From Dyella_A sp035685805 (lineage in GTDB: Bacteria; Pseudomonadota; Gammaproteobacteria; Xanthomonadales; Rhodanobacteraceae): a stretch of 64,000 nucleotides of DNA. Below are positions 17,071 through 24,565 of this stretch, piece by piece. Positions within the stretch are counted from its first letter, which is position 1. Every line of letters starts with the position of its first letter. Under the pieces are notes generated by a model. It worked only from the letters and a program-made list of their open reading frames with translations. It ran no database searches and had not been told where the DNA came from. The stretch covers positions 1-64,000 of the forward strand of contig NZ_DASSAB010000023.1 in assembly GCF_035685805.1 (NCBI RefSeq). Reading direction: 5' to 3'. The position numbers were made by a program, and so were the translations under genes.

Positions 17071-17867
17071 GGCCTCTCCTCCTCTCCCCCTCGGGGAGAG
17101 GATCGAGGTGAGGGGACGGGGCTGGCGGGGAGGCCGGTCGACGCCGGCGCGAGCGTGGGGTCCACCGCGCCGCGCTCGTCGAACACGAAGCAGTCGCCCT
17201 GCCAGTACGCGCCGCCGGTTTCCTCGAAGTATTTGAGGACACCGCCTTCGAGCTGGAACACGTGCTCCATGCCCAGCGCCTGCATGTGCAGCGCGGCCTT
17301 TTCGCAGCGGATGCCGCCGGTGCAGTACGACACCACGGTCTTGCCGGCGTAGCGGTCGCGGTCGGCAGCGATCGCGTCGGGGAACTCGGTGAAGCGGGTG
17401 AGACGGTAGTCCACCGCCTGCGGAAATTTGCCGGCGTCGGTTTCGTAATCGTTGCGGGTATCGAGCAGCACCACCTCGCGGCCGTCGTCGTCGTGGCCCT
17501 GGTCCAGCCAGCGCTTCAGCGTGGCGGCATCCACCGCGGGCGCGCGGCCCGCGGCCGGCTGGATCACCGGCTGGCGCATGGTGATGATTTCCTTCTTCAG
17601 TCGCACGCGCATGCGGCCGAACGGCACGTCGGCCGACAGCGACTCCTTCGCCTCCAGCCCGGCAAACCGGGAGTCCTCGCGCAGCCACTGCATGAACGCA
17701 TCCACTGCTTCGCGCGGGCCGGCCAGAAACAGGTTGATGCCCTCCGGCGCCAGCAGGATCGTGCCCTTCAGGGCCAGCGCCTCGCAGCGCGCCAGCACGC
17801 GCTCGCGCAGCGCGGGCAGGTCGTCCAGGCTGACGAAGCGGTAGGCGGAGAGATTGACGATCGACAT
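17067..17867 (-). CDS. trhO: TrhO (YceA), tRNA uridine-34 hydroxylase, rhodanese-like
   Basis: 266 residues. TrhO proteins hydroxylate U34 of certain tRNAs to 5-hydroxyuridine in a prephenate/oxygen-dependent way. Seen: an N-terminal ferredoxin-like domain (KGTILLAPEGINLFLAG) and a rhodanese domain with the active-site loop YCTGGIRCEKA, cysteines at 182 and 188. It is shorter than E. coli TrhO, and the last 25 or so residues (Pro/Ser/Arg/Glu-rich) are encoded by a palindromic repeat. It sits between bioF and bioH, an unusual visitor in a biotin operon, and couples translationally to bioH by GTGA overlap. Confidence 0.93.
   Translation of the reverse strand: MSIVNLSAYRFVSLDDLPALRERVLARCEALALKGTILLAPEGINLFLAGPREAVDAFMQWLREDSRFAGLEAKESLSADVPFGRMRVRLKKEIITMRQPVIQPAAGRAPAVDAATLKRWLDQGHDDDGREVVLLDTRNDYETDAGKFPQAVDYRLTRFTEFPDAIAADRDRYAGKTVVSYCTGGIRCEKAALHMQALGMEHVFQLEGGVLKYFEETGGAYWQGDCFVFDERGAVDPTLAPASTGLPASPVPSPRSSPRGGEEERP
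17074..17121. repeat. REP-like palindromic element inside the trhO 3' end
   Basis: Core hairpin with perfect 9-bp arms (17081-17089 and 17093-17101) of the CCTCTCCCC/GGGGAGAGG type, flanked by a GAGGTGAGGGG arm, as in the short palindromic repeats common between genes of Xanthomonadales. Here it is read as protein (end of TrhO) on the minus strand, and its purine-rich arm provides the ribosome-binding site of bioH. Confidence 0.7.
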
Positions 17868-17926
17868 GGGGAAGGTCGCGGCGCGGAGCCGCCAATTATA
17901 GCGGGCGGTCCGGATCAGCCGGCCGA

Positions 17927-19183
17927 TCAGCCGGCGGCGGGTAGCCGCAGCGCGGTCAGTGCGTCGAGCAGGCGATCGACGTGTTCCTCCTCGTGCGCCG
18001 CGCTCAGCGTGATGCGCAGCCGCGCCTGGCCGGCGGGCACGGTCGGCGGGCGAATCGCCGTGACCAGCAGGCCCTGCGTTTCCAGCCGCAGGGCGGCGGT
18101 CAGCGCCGTATCGGCATCGCCCAGCAGCAGTGGCTGGATCGGCGTGTCCGAGCGCATCAGCGGCAGGCCGAGTTCGCCGGCGCCGCGGCGGAAGCGGGCG
18201 ATGAGGGCGGCGAGTTTCTCGCGTCGCGCGTCGTCTTCACGGGCGATCTGCACCGCCGCCAGCGCGGCGGCGGCCAGCGCGGGCGGCATCGCCGTGGAGT
18301 ACACGAACGGCCGGGCGAACTGGGTCAGCCCCTCGATCAGCGCGGCGGAGCCGGCCACGAACGCCCCGGCGCAACCGAGCGCCTTGCCCAGCGTGGCCAT
18401 CAACACCGGCACCTCGCGCGTCGAGAGACCGGCGGCCGTCACGCTGCCGGCGCCGCGCGCGCCCAGCACGCCCAGGCCGTGCGCATCGTCGACCATCAGC
18501 GTGGCGCCTTCGCTCGCAGCGAGCGCTGCCAGATCGCGCAGCGGGGCCAAGTCACCGTCCATGCTGAACACGCCGTCGGTGGCAAGCAGGGCGGGCGCCT
18601 GCGGACGGCTGCGCAGCTGGCGCGCGGCGCCGTCCACGTCGGCGTGCGGATAGCGCTTGAGCTCGGCGCCGGCCAGCTGTACGCCGTCGATGAGGCAGGC
18701 GTGGTTGAGCTTGTCCTGCACGCAGACCGCGCCCTCGACGCCGCCGAGCAGCGCCTGCAGCGCGCCCAGATTGGCTGCGTAGCCGGTGGAGAACAGCAGC
18801 GCGCGCTCGCGGCCGGTCCAGTCGGCCAGCGCCTCCTCCAGCATCGCGTGCTCGCGGCGATGACCGCACACCAGGTGTGCCGACGTGCCGCCCACGCCCT
18901 CGTCGTCAGCCACGCGCTTGAACGCGGCGATCAGCTGCGGGTGCTGGGCGAGCCCGAGATAGTCGTTGCTGCAGAAGCCGAGCAGGCGACGGCCGTCGAT
19001 CTCCAGCCACGGGCCTTCGACGTGGTCGACGGTGCGCACGCGGCGCAGCAGCGAAGCGTGTTCGCGCTCGGCGGCGCGACCCGCGAGATGCGCGAGCAGG
19101 TTCGTGCGCCCTGTTCGCTCTCCGACGGCCGGGGCGGGCTCACGGGCCTGGCCGAGCGGATGGGTTGGCTTTGGATCGTTCAT
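17927..19183 (-). CDS. bioF: BioF, 8-amino-7-oxononanoate synthase
   Basis: 418 residues. This PLP enzyme condenses pimeloyl-ACP with L-alanine. Seen: SNDYLGLAQHP near residue 72, the STGYAANLGAL loop, DDAHGLGVLG, and the PLP lysine K267 in ATLGKALG. About 30 residues longer at the N-terminus than E. coli BioF; the ATG at 19183 has no clear ribosome site, so a later start is possible. It follows bioB by 91 bases in the same direction and is followed by trhO after 59 bases. Confidence 0.95.
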   Translation of the reverse strand: MNDPKPTHPLGQAREPAPAVGERTGRTNLLAHLAGRAAEREHASLLRRVRTVDHVEGPWLEIDGRRLLGFCSNDYLGLAQHPQLIAAFKRVADDEGVGGTSAHLVCGHRREHAMLEEALADWTGRERALLFSTGYAANLGALQALLGGVEGAVCVQDKLNHACLIDGVQLAGAELKRYPHADVDGAARQLRSRPQAPALLATDGVFSMDGDLAPLRDLAALAASEGATLMVDDAHGLGVLGARGAGSVTAAGLSTREVPVLMATLGKALGCAGAFVAGSAALIEGLTQFARPFVYSTAMPPALAAAALAAVQIAREDDARREKLAALIARFRRGAGELGLPLMRSDTPIQPLLLGDADTALTAALRLETQGLLVTAIRPPTVPAGQARLRITLSAAHEEEHVDRLLDALTALRLPAAG

Positions 19184-19274
19184 GGCGTCGCGGCAAAGAG
19201 CGGCGCTCCCGCGTCAGCCGTTCGCCCCGGGCAGCGCGCGGGGGAGCGGATGATCGTGGGATGCGCGCCGGGAA

Positions 19275-20312
19275 TCAGGCGGCGCAGCCGCAGCCCTGGC
19301 CGCAGCTGGCCGCTTCGGTTTCCAGAATGTCGGCGTGCACGGTGCCGGATTCTTCCACCACCTCCAGCGCGTGCAGGTCGAGCCGGCGGAACAGCGCGCG
19401 GTCGTGCTCCACGTCGGGGTTGCCGGTGGTCAGCAGCTTCTCGCCGTAGAAGATCGAGTTGGCGCCGGCGAAGAAGCACAGCGCCTGCACCGCATCGTCC
19501 ATCTGCTGGCGGCCGGCCGACAGCCGCACCATCGAGGCCGGCATCAGCAACCGGGCCACGGCGATGGTGCGCACGAACTCGAACGGGTCCAGCGCCTCGG
19601 TGCCGTGCAGCGGCGTGCCTTCCACCTGCACCAGCTGGTTGATCGGCACCGACTGCGGGTGTTCGGGCAGGTTGGCCAGCGTCTGCAGCAGGCCGGCGCG
19701 CTGGCCGCGCGTCTCGCCCATGCCCACGATGCCGCCGCAGCAGGTCTTCAGGCCTACCTCGCGCACGTGCTCGAGCGTGTCGAGGCGATCCTGGTACTCG
19801 CGCGTGTGGATCACTTCGCCGTAGAACTCCGGCGCGGTGTCGAGATTGTGGTTGTAGTAGTCCAGCCCGGCCTGCTTCAGCGTGGCGGCCTGCTCGCCGC
19901 TGAGCATGCCCAGCGTGGCGCAGGTCTCAAGGCCCAGACCTTTCACCGCCGAGACGATCTCGGCGACCTTGGCCACGTCGCGGTCCTTCGGGCTGCGCCA
20001 CGCCGCGCCCATGCAGAAGCGGCTGGCGCCAGCGGCCTTGGCGGCCTGTGCGCGGGCGAGCACGGCGTCCACGCTCATCAGTTTCTCGGCCTGCACGCCG
20101 GTCGAATAGCGCGCGGCCTGCGGGCAGTAGGCGCAGTCCTCGGGGCAGCCGCCGGTCTTGATCGAGAGCAGGGTCGACACCTGCACCGCGTTGGGATCGT
20201 GGTGCGCGCGGTGCACGCTGTGCGCGCGGTGAAGCAGTTCGTTGAACGGCAGCGCGAACAGCGCGGCGACTTCCTCGCGCGTCCAGTCGTGGCGCAGGGC
20301 GGGTGCGGTCAT
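19275..20312 (-). CDS. bioB: BioB, biotin synthase
   Basis: 345 residues. A radical-SAM enzyme that inserts sulfur into dethiobiotin. Seen: the SAM-cluster motif with Cys56, Cys60 and Cys63 (GGCPEDCAYC), the block YYNHNLDTAPEFY, and a Cys-rich C-terminus (CGQGCGCAA). I chose the ATG at 20312, which has GGAGGAG upstream; 36 further open codons upstream lack homology. First gene of the biotin operon. No bioA or bioD is in the window, so they must be elsewhere. Confidence 0.97.
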   Translation of the reverse strand: MTAPALRHDWTREEVAALFALPFNELLHRAHSVHRAHHDPNAVQVSTLLSIKTGGCPEDCAYCPQAARYSTGVQAEKLMSVDAVLARAQAAKAAGASRFCMGAAWRSPKDRDVAKVAEIVSAVKGLGLETCATLGMLSGEQAATLKQAGLDYYNHNLDTAPEFYGEVIHTREYQDRLDTLEHVREVGLKTCCGGIVGMGETRGQRAGLLQTLANLPEHPQSVPINQLVQVEGTPLHGTEALDPFEFVRTIAVARLLMPASMVRLSAGRQQMDDAVQALCFFAGANSIFYGEKLLTTGNPDVEHDRALFRRLDLHALEVVEESGTVHADILETEAASCGQGCGCAA

Positions 20313-20446
20313 GCGGGAGCTCCTCCAGACAGGGCGCGAGTGTGGGAGCGCCTTCCCCGGGCTGTCAACTTGATCGACGCAGGCCCGGTTGACGATCCGT
20401 AGCGGTCGGTTCGCTACCATTGGGCTTCTTTGACGGGAGACGTTCC
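20313..20446. promoter_or_regulatory. Divergent promoter region of bioB and the small membrane-protein gene
   Basis: For bioB (minus strand) there is a perfect TTGACA (20368-20363) with CACACT (20344-20339) 18 bases on as the best -10, a 3/6 match. On the plus strand TTGACG at 20389-20394 and a TACCAT box at 20415-20420 are possible but 20 bases apart. I found no BirA-type palindrome. Confidence 0.4.
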
Positions 20447-20653
20447 ATGAGCGCAGGACAGGGCAGCAGCGGCAACGTCATCGCTGCGGTGTGCAGCTTT
20501 TTCATCCCCGGGCTGGGCCAGCTGGTGCAGGGCCGGCTGCTGATGGCGATCGTCATGTTCGTGCTGGCGGCGGTGCTGTGGTGGTTCCTGCTCGGCTGGA
20601 TCATCCATCTGTGGTCGATCCTCGACGCGGCGCTGTTCAAGCCGAAGCACTGA
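20447..20653 (+). CDS. Small two-helix membrane protein
   Basis: 68 residues with two hydrophobic segments (about residues 10-28 and 33-50) and a motif 'FFIPGLGQLVQGR' resembling the proline-glycine hairpin of TM2-like small membrane proteins. The ATG at 20447 has GGGAGA upstream. It lies 10 bases before comF and is probably co-transcribed with it. Function unknown. Confidence 0.7.
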   Translation: MSAGQGSSGNVIAAVCSFFIPGLGQLVQGRLLMAIVMFVLAAVLWWFLLGWIIHLWSILDAALFKPKH

Positions 20654-20663
20654 GCGAGCAGGC

Positions 20664-21383
20664 ATGCGCACGGACGCGCTCCTCAAACCCCTGCAGGCCT
20701 TGCAGCAATGGCTGCTTCCGCCGTGCTGCCTGCTGTGCGGCGCGGCCGGCGACCAGGGGCTGGACCTGTGCCGTGCCTGCGCCGACGAACTGCCGCGCAA
20801 CCGTTCGTGCTGCGCCCGCTGCGCGCTGCCGCTGGCGCTGCCGGCCGCGCTGTGCGGACGCTGCCAGCGCAAGCCGCCGCCGTGGGACGCAACGTGGGCG
20901 CCGTTCCGCTACGGCTGGCCGCTGGACCGGCTGGAGTCCCGCTTCAAGTTCTCTCGCGAGCTGGCCGCCGGCCGCACGCTGCAGGCGCTGTGGCAGCGCG
21001 AGCCGCGCCGCCTCGCGCTGCCCGAGCTGATCGTGCCGGTGCCGCTGCATCGGGCGCGGCTGCGCCAGCGCGGCTACAACCAGGCGCTGGAGCTGGCGCG
21101 GCCGCTGGCCCGCGCGCTTGGTGTGCCGCTGCGGCACGACCTGCTGCTGCGCGCCCGCGCCACCGCCGCACAGAGCGAGCTGGATGCCGTCTCGCGCCGC
21201 CGCAACGTGCGTGGCGCGTTCTCCGTGCGCGCGGGGGTGGCGCTGCCAGCACACGTGGCGGTGCTCGACGACGTGATGACCACCGGCGCCACGCTGGCCG
21301 AGTGCTCGCGCGTGCTCAAGCGCTCCGGCGTGAAGCGGGTGGACGTGTGGGCGTTGGCGCGGGCGCCGGCATCCCGTCGGTAG
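20664..21383 (+). CDS. comF: ComF family phosphoribosyltransferase-like protein
   Basis: 239 residues. Seen: N-terminal zinc-ribbon cysteines (PPCCLLCGAAG, CRAC, CCARC, CGRCQ), then a type I phosphoribosyltransferase domain with the PRPP loop VAVLDDVMTTGATL. In naturally competent bacteria ComF helps single-stranded DNA enter recombination; in Gammaproteobacteria it is often beside bioB, as here (GntX/YhgH type). The exact biochemical activity is not known. Confidence 0.88.
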   Translation: MRTDALLKPLQALQQWLLPPCCLLCGAAGDQGLDLCRACADELPRNRSCCARCALPLALPAALCGRCQRKPPPWDATWAPFRYGWPLDRLESRFKFSRELAAGRTLQALWQREPRRLALPELIVPVPLHRARLRQRGYNQALELARPLARALGVPLRHDLLLRARATAAQSELDAVSRRRNVRGAFSVRAGVALPAHVAVLDDVMTTGATLAECSRVLKRSGVKRVDVWALARAPASRR

Positions 21384-21386
21384 CGC

Positions 21387-21761
21387 TCAGCCGCTGCGCC
21401 GCATCCACCAGAACGCCACCGCGGCCAGCGCCAGCAGCCAGAGCAGCACGATGGCCACCGCCGCGGCGCGGCTGGCCACCGGCCCGCTTCGCACCGCCCG
21501 GCGCATGGCGTCGCGCAGCAGGCTACGCGGCGCCAGCCGCAGGATCAGCGCCAGCCCGAGCGGAACGATCAACAGGTCGTCCAGATAGCCCAGCACGGGA
21601 ATGACATCCGGGATCAGGTCGATCGGGCTGAGCGCATAGGCGGCAATGGCCATCGCCAGCAGCCGCAGCCCGCGCGGCAGGCGCCGGTCGCGCGCCAGGA
21701 AGTACACGGTGAGCGCCTGTCGCCGCAGCCGCCGTGCCCACCGCCGCAGCGCCGCGATCAC
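21387..21761 (-). CDS. DUF1232 (YkvA-like) membrane protein
   Basis: 124 residues. The DUF1232 core is visible: AYALSPIDLIPDVIPVLGYLDD near residues 41-62, with hydrophobic segments around 30-50, 60-80 and 100-120. I chose the GTG at 21761 because GTGA overlaps the ubiA stop, giving tight coupling; a longer form would run back over ubiA without homology. Role unknown; a small helper or stress-related membrane protein is possible. Confidence 0.75.
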   Translation of the reverse strand: MIAALRRWARRLRRQALTVYFLARDRRLPRGLRLLAMAIAAYALSPIDLIPDVIPVLGYLDDLLIVPLGLALILRLAPRSLLRDAMRRAVRSGPVASRAAAVAIVLLWLLALAAVAFWWMRRSG

Positions 21762-22783
21762 CGCAACGCCAGCGCCAGCACGAGCCCGGCCCACAGGGTG
21801 AGGCCGAGCCAGTTGTTGTGGCGGAAGGCGGCCAGGCAGGCATCGCGGTCCCGACTGCGGATGCGCCACAGCTGGTAGCCGAACAGCGCCGCGCTACCGG
21901 CCAGCGCCAGCCAGTAAGGCCAGCCGAGCGCGGCGCGCTGACCGACGAACAGCATGGTCAGCTCGAAGGTGGCCATCAGGATCGCCAGGATCGGCAGGTC
22001 CGCATCGCCGAACAAAATCGCGGTGGACTTGGCGCCGGCGCGGATGTCTTCGTCGCGGTCGACCATGGCGTACTCGGTGTCGTAGATCACCGACCACAGG
22101 ATGTTGCCCAGGAACAGCAGCCAGCCCAGCGGTGGCACGTGGTTCGTCACGGCGGCGAACGCCATCGGGATCGCCCAGCCGAACGCCGCGCCCAGCACCA
22201 CCTGCGGCATGTAGGTGTAGCGCTTGGTGAACGGATACAGCGCCGCCAGCGCGGCGCCAGCGAACGACAGCTTGATCGTCAGCGCGTTGGTGAACAGCAC
22301 CAGCACGAAGGCGAACGCCAGCAGCGCGCCGAACACCCCCAGCGCCTCGCGCGGCGTCACCCGCCCGCTGGCGATCGGCCGCCCCGCGGTGCGCGCCACC
22401 TGCGGGTCGAGCTTGCGGTCGGCGTAGTCGTTGATGGCGCAGCCCGCCGCGCGCATGGCGAACACGCCCAGGGTGAAGATGATCAGCGTCGACCACGGCG
22501 GGAAGTCGCCGGCGGCGAGCCATAGCGCCCACCAGGTCGGCCACAGCAGCAGCAAGGCGCCCACCGGCCGGTCCATGCGCGTGAGCACCAGGTAGTCGTG
22601 CGCCTTCTCCCGCAGCTGCGGCGGCAGCGGGGCAAGCAGCCGGTCCAGCACGCGGGTGGCGCGGTGCGATGCGTCGGCCGGGCGTGCCGGCTTGCGGGTG
22701 CCGGCCGGCCGCGGCCGGCCAGGCGTCGGCGCGGGCGGCGATTTCGCCGGGCGGCGGGGGCGTTTGCGCGGGGTCGGGGCCAT
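21758..22783 (-). CDS. ubiA: UbiA, 4-hydroxybenzoate polyprenyltransferase
   Basis: 341 residues, multi-pass inner-membrane enzyme that attaches the polyprenyl tail to 4-hydroxybenzoate in ubiquinone synthesis. Seen: first Asp-rich motif NDYADRKLD at 118-126, second Asp-rich motif in YDTEYAMVDRDED, and the family block DRPVGALLLLWPTWWAL at 71-87. About 40-50 extra N-terminal residues are Pro/Arg/Lys-rich (APTPRKRPRRP), longer than E. coli UbiA (290). The start at 22783 is not supported by a strong ribosome site. Confidence 0.94.
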   Translation of the reverse strand: MAPTPRKRPRRPAKSPPAPTPGRPRPAGTRKPARPADASHRATRVLDRLLAPLPPQLREKAHDYLVLTRMDRPVGALLLLWPTWWALWLAAGDFPPWSTLIIFTLGVFAMRAAGCAINDYADRKLDPQVARTAGRPIASGRVTPREALGVFGALLAFAFVLVLFTNALTIKLSFAGAALAALYPFTKRYTYMPQVVLGAAFGWAIPMAFAAVTNHVPPLGWLLFLGNILWSVIYDTEYAMVDRDEDIRAGAKSTAILFGDADLPILAILMATFELTMLFVGQRAALGWPYWLALAGSAALFGYQLWRIRSRDRDACLAAFRHNNWLGLTLWAGLVLALALR

Positions 22784-22817
22784 GACCGGAAGTCTAGCCT
22801 GAGCGTGCAGTCGCATA

Positions 22818-22860
22818 GGCGACCTGCTGCGCAGCGCGCATGCGCTGCGCTCAAGTCGCC
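22818..22860. repeat. Long imperfect inverted repeat between ubiA and the diguanylate cyclase gene
   Basis: Outer arms GGCGAC (22818-22823) and GTCGCC (22855-22860), inner perfect 9-bp arms GCGCAGCGC (22829-22837) and GCGCTGCGC (22842-22850) around a GCAT centre. It lies in the gap between two divergent genes, so it is more likely a regulatory or structural site than a terminator. The regulator is unknown. Confidence 0.55.
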
Positions 22861-22945
22861 GCCCGGTCGGCCGTTATCCCCGCAAGGCCCGTTGCGCCAT
22901 GGCCCACCGTTTCCACGGTGCCGGCGCAACCGGGTGGGGAGCGCC

Positions 22946-24022
22946 ATGTCCACCGAAACTGCCCAAGCCGCCGATGATTTGCCGCCGCTGTTCGCGGAGC
23001 TGTCGGCGTGGGCCGGCAACGACGGCGCGCCGCAGTTGCGCGTGCTGGACTCGGTGGCGCAGTTCACCCACCACCGCGACATCGACGCGCTCGACCACAG
23101 CCTCACGCTGTCGCTGGCGGAGCTGGCCGACGCGCACGTGGTGACGCTCTACAAGCGCAGCGGCGGACGCGGCGACCCGGTGGAGGGCCTGGTGCGCTGC
23201 GCGCGCGACGAGCACGACCGGTACAGCGTGGTTTCGCTGCAGCCAGCCAGCGATGACACCGCCCAGATGCTGCTGCGCCAGGGTGACCGCGATGGTGGCT
23301 GCGTGCGCTTGCGCGACGGCAACCACGGCATGCTGGTGCCGATCCGCCGCGAGGGGCGCGTGATGGGCGCGCTGATGCTCGAGGGCGAGCATCCGATGGA
23401 CGGCCTGCGCGCGCTGGTGGAAGGGTTCGCCCGCATCTACGCCAACTACATCGCGCTGCTGGACGAAAGCGAGCGCGACAAGCTCACCGGGCTCTACAAC
23501 CGGCGCACCTTCGAGCGCCACATGCAGCGCCAGACCAAGCGTCTCGACGACGGCGACGCCGAGCAGCCGAGCACGCCGCGCTGGCTGGCGATGCTGGACA
23601 TCGACCATTTCAAGCGCATCAACGACACCTGGGGACACCTGTACGGCGACGAGGTGATCCTGGTGATCGCCCAGCAGATGCGCGCCAGCTTCCGCCAGAA
23701 CGATGCACTGTTCCGCTTCGGTGGCGAAGAGTTCCTGGTGCTGCTGGAGGCCGATGACGAAGCCACGGCAGGGATTGCGCTGGAGCGCTTTCGCAGCCGC
23801 GTGCAGGCGCACGTCTTCCCGCAGATCGGCCAGGTCACGGTGAGCGTGGGCTATGCCGCCGTGGGCGAGCACGACTATCCCGCCACGGTGATCGACCGCG
23901 CCGACAAGGCGCTGTATTACGCCAAGAACCACGGTCGCAACAAGGTCTTCGGCTACGAGGATCTGCGCACCCGCGGCGCACTGGACGACAGCAAGGCCGC
24001 CGGCAGCGTCGACCTGTTCTAG
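22946..24022 (+). CDS. GAF-like plus GGDEF diguanylate cyclase
   Basis: 358 residues, cytoplasmic. Residues 1-170 look like a GAF-type sensory domain (QFTHHRDIDALDHSL onward, HGMLVPIRREGRVMGALML). The C-terminal GGDEF domain starts near 176 (DKLTGLYNRRTFE) and has the active site as GGEEF at 259-263 and an intact RxxD inhibitory site (RQND, 250-253). It should make c-di-GMP with product inhibition. The ATG at 22946 has GGGGAG upstream. No transmembrane segment. The signal is unknown. Confidence 0.92.
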   Translation: MSTETAQAADDLPPLFAELSAWAGNDGAPQLRVLDSVAQFTHHRDIDALDHSLTLSLAELADAHVVTLYKRSGGRGDPVEGLVRCARDEHDRYSVVSLQPASDDTAQMLLRQGDRDGGCVRLRDGNHGMLVPIRREGRVMGALMLEGEHPMDGLRALVEGFARIYANYIALLDESERDKLTGLYNRRTFERHMQRQTKRLDDGDAEQPSTPRWLAMLDIDHFKRINDTWGHLYGDEVILVIAQQMRASFRQNDALFRFGGEEFLVLLEADDEATAGIALERFRSRVQAHVFPQIGQVTVSVGYAAVGEHDYPATVIDRADKALYYAKNHGRNKVFGYEDLRTRGALDDSKAAGSVDLF

Positions 24023-24295
24023 GCCGGCTGCTCCGGTCCACTCGTTCCAGGCGACTGGTCCCTGTCGACTTGCCCCTTCGCTCGTTCTGACGAAGCCGTT
24101 TCAGCCGGATATGTTCCGCCCGGCGTGCTCCAGCGGAACCGGCCCCGGCGCACGTGCTTCAGCCGCTCGTTCCCACTCGACCGACAGCCATCGACTTGGG
24201 CCGGTGCGGTCCGCGGTGGGCCGAAGGCGCGCCTCAGCGTGCCGTTGGCGCCTGCGACGACGCGATTGCATCCGTGCCATGGGCACCGGTCAACC
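24023..24295. other. Gene-poor convergent interval
   Basis: 273 bases between the diguanylate cyclase stop and the small minus-strand gene. I see no convincing coding frame, strong terminator or promoter. Open frames exist on both strands but have no ribosome site or recognisable sequence. A motif around GAACGAG recurs three times on the minus strand, without clear meaning. Confidence 0.4.
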
Positions 24296-24457
24296 TCATG
24301 GGCGGGCCGGCTGGATCGGATCGTCTCGCTCTTCCAGCGGCTCCGGGTCGGCATCGCGCTCGGGGTGTGCGTGGCCCGGGTTCTGCACCTCCGGCAGCGG
24401 CGGCGACTTGCCGGGTTCGGCGAACGGCGGCTGGGGCTGGGCAGGATTGATCGGCAT
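24296..24457 (-). CDS. Small Pro/Glu-rich protein, function unknown
   Basis: 53 residues: begins MPINPAQPQPPFAEPG and ends EERDDPIQPARP. About a quarter is proline, with many Glu/Asp, so it should be extended and disordered. Evidence that it is real: a GGAG ribosome site 6 bases before the ATG at 24457, and an amino-acid make-up unlike a random frame of this GC-rich DNA (antisense frames here are Arg/Ala-rich). It lies 108 bases behind ilvA on the same strand and could be read from the end of that operon. No function assigned. Confidence 0.55.
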   Translation of the reverse strand: MPINPAQPQPPFAEPGKSPPLPEVQNPGHAHPERDADPEPLEERDDPIQPARP

Positions 24458-24565
24458 GGGATGCTCCGGTGCAGGGAAGGCTCCCGAGGCTGCACGCGCA
24501 CACGTAAACGCCCTGCGAGCGCCAGGTGAGCGTCGCGCTGCGGCGGCCAGACGCGCAGGCGTGCC

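Noticed and set aside
24019..24501. Minus-strand open frame of 160 codons overlapping the small Pro-rich gene
   Set aside because: Arg/Ser-rich chance frame without a ribosome site; the 53-codon frame in another phase is better supported.
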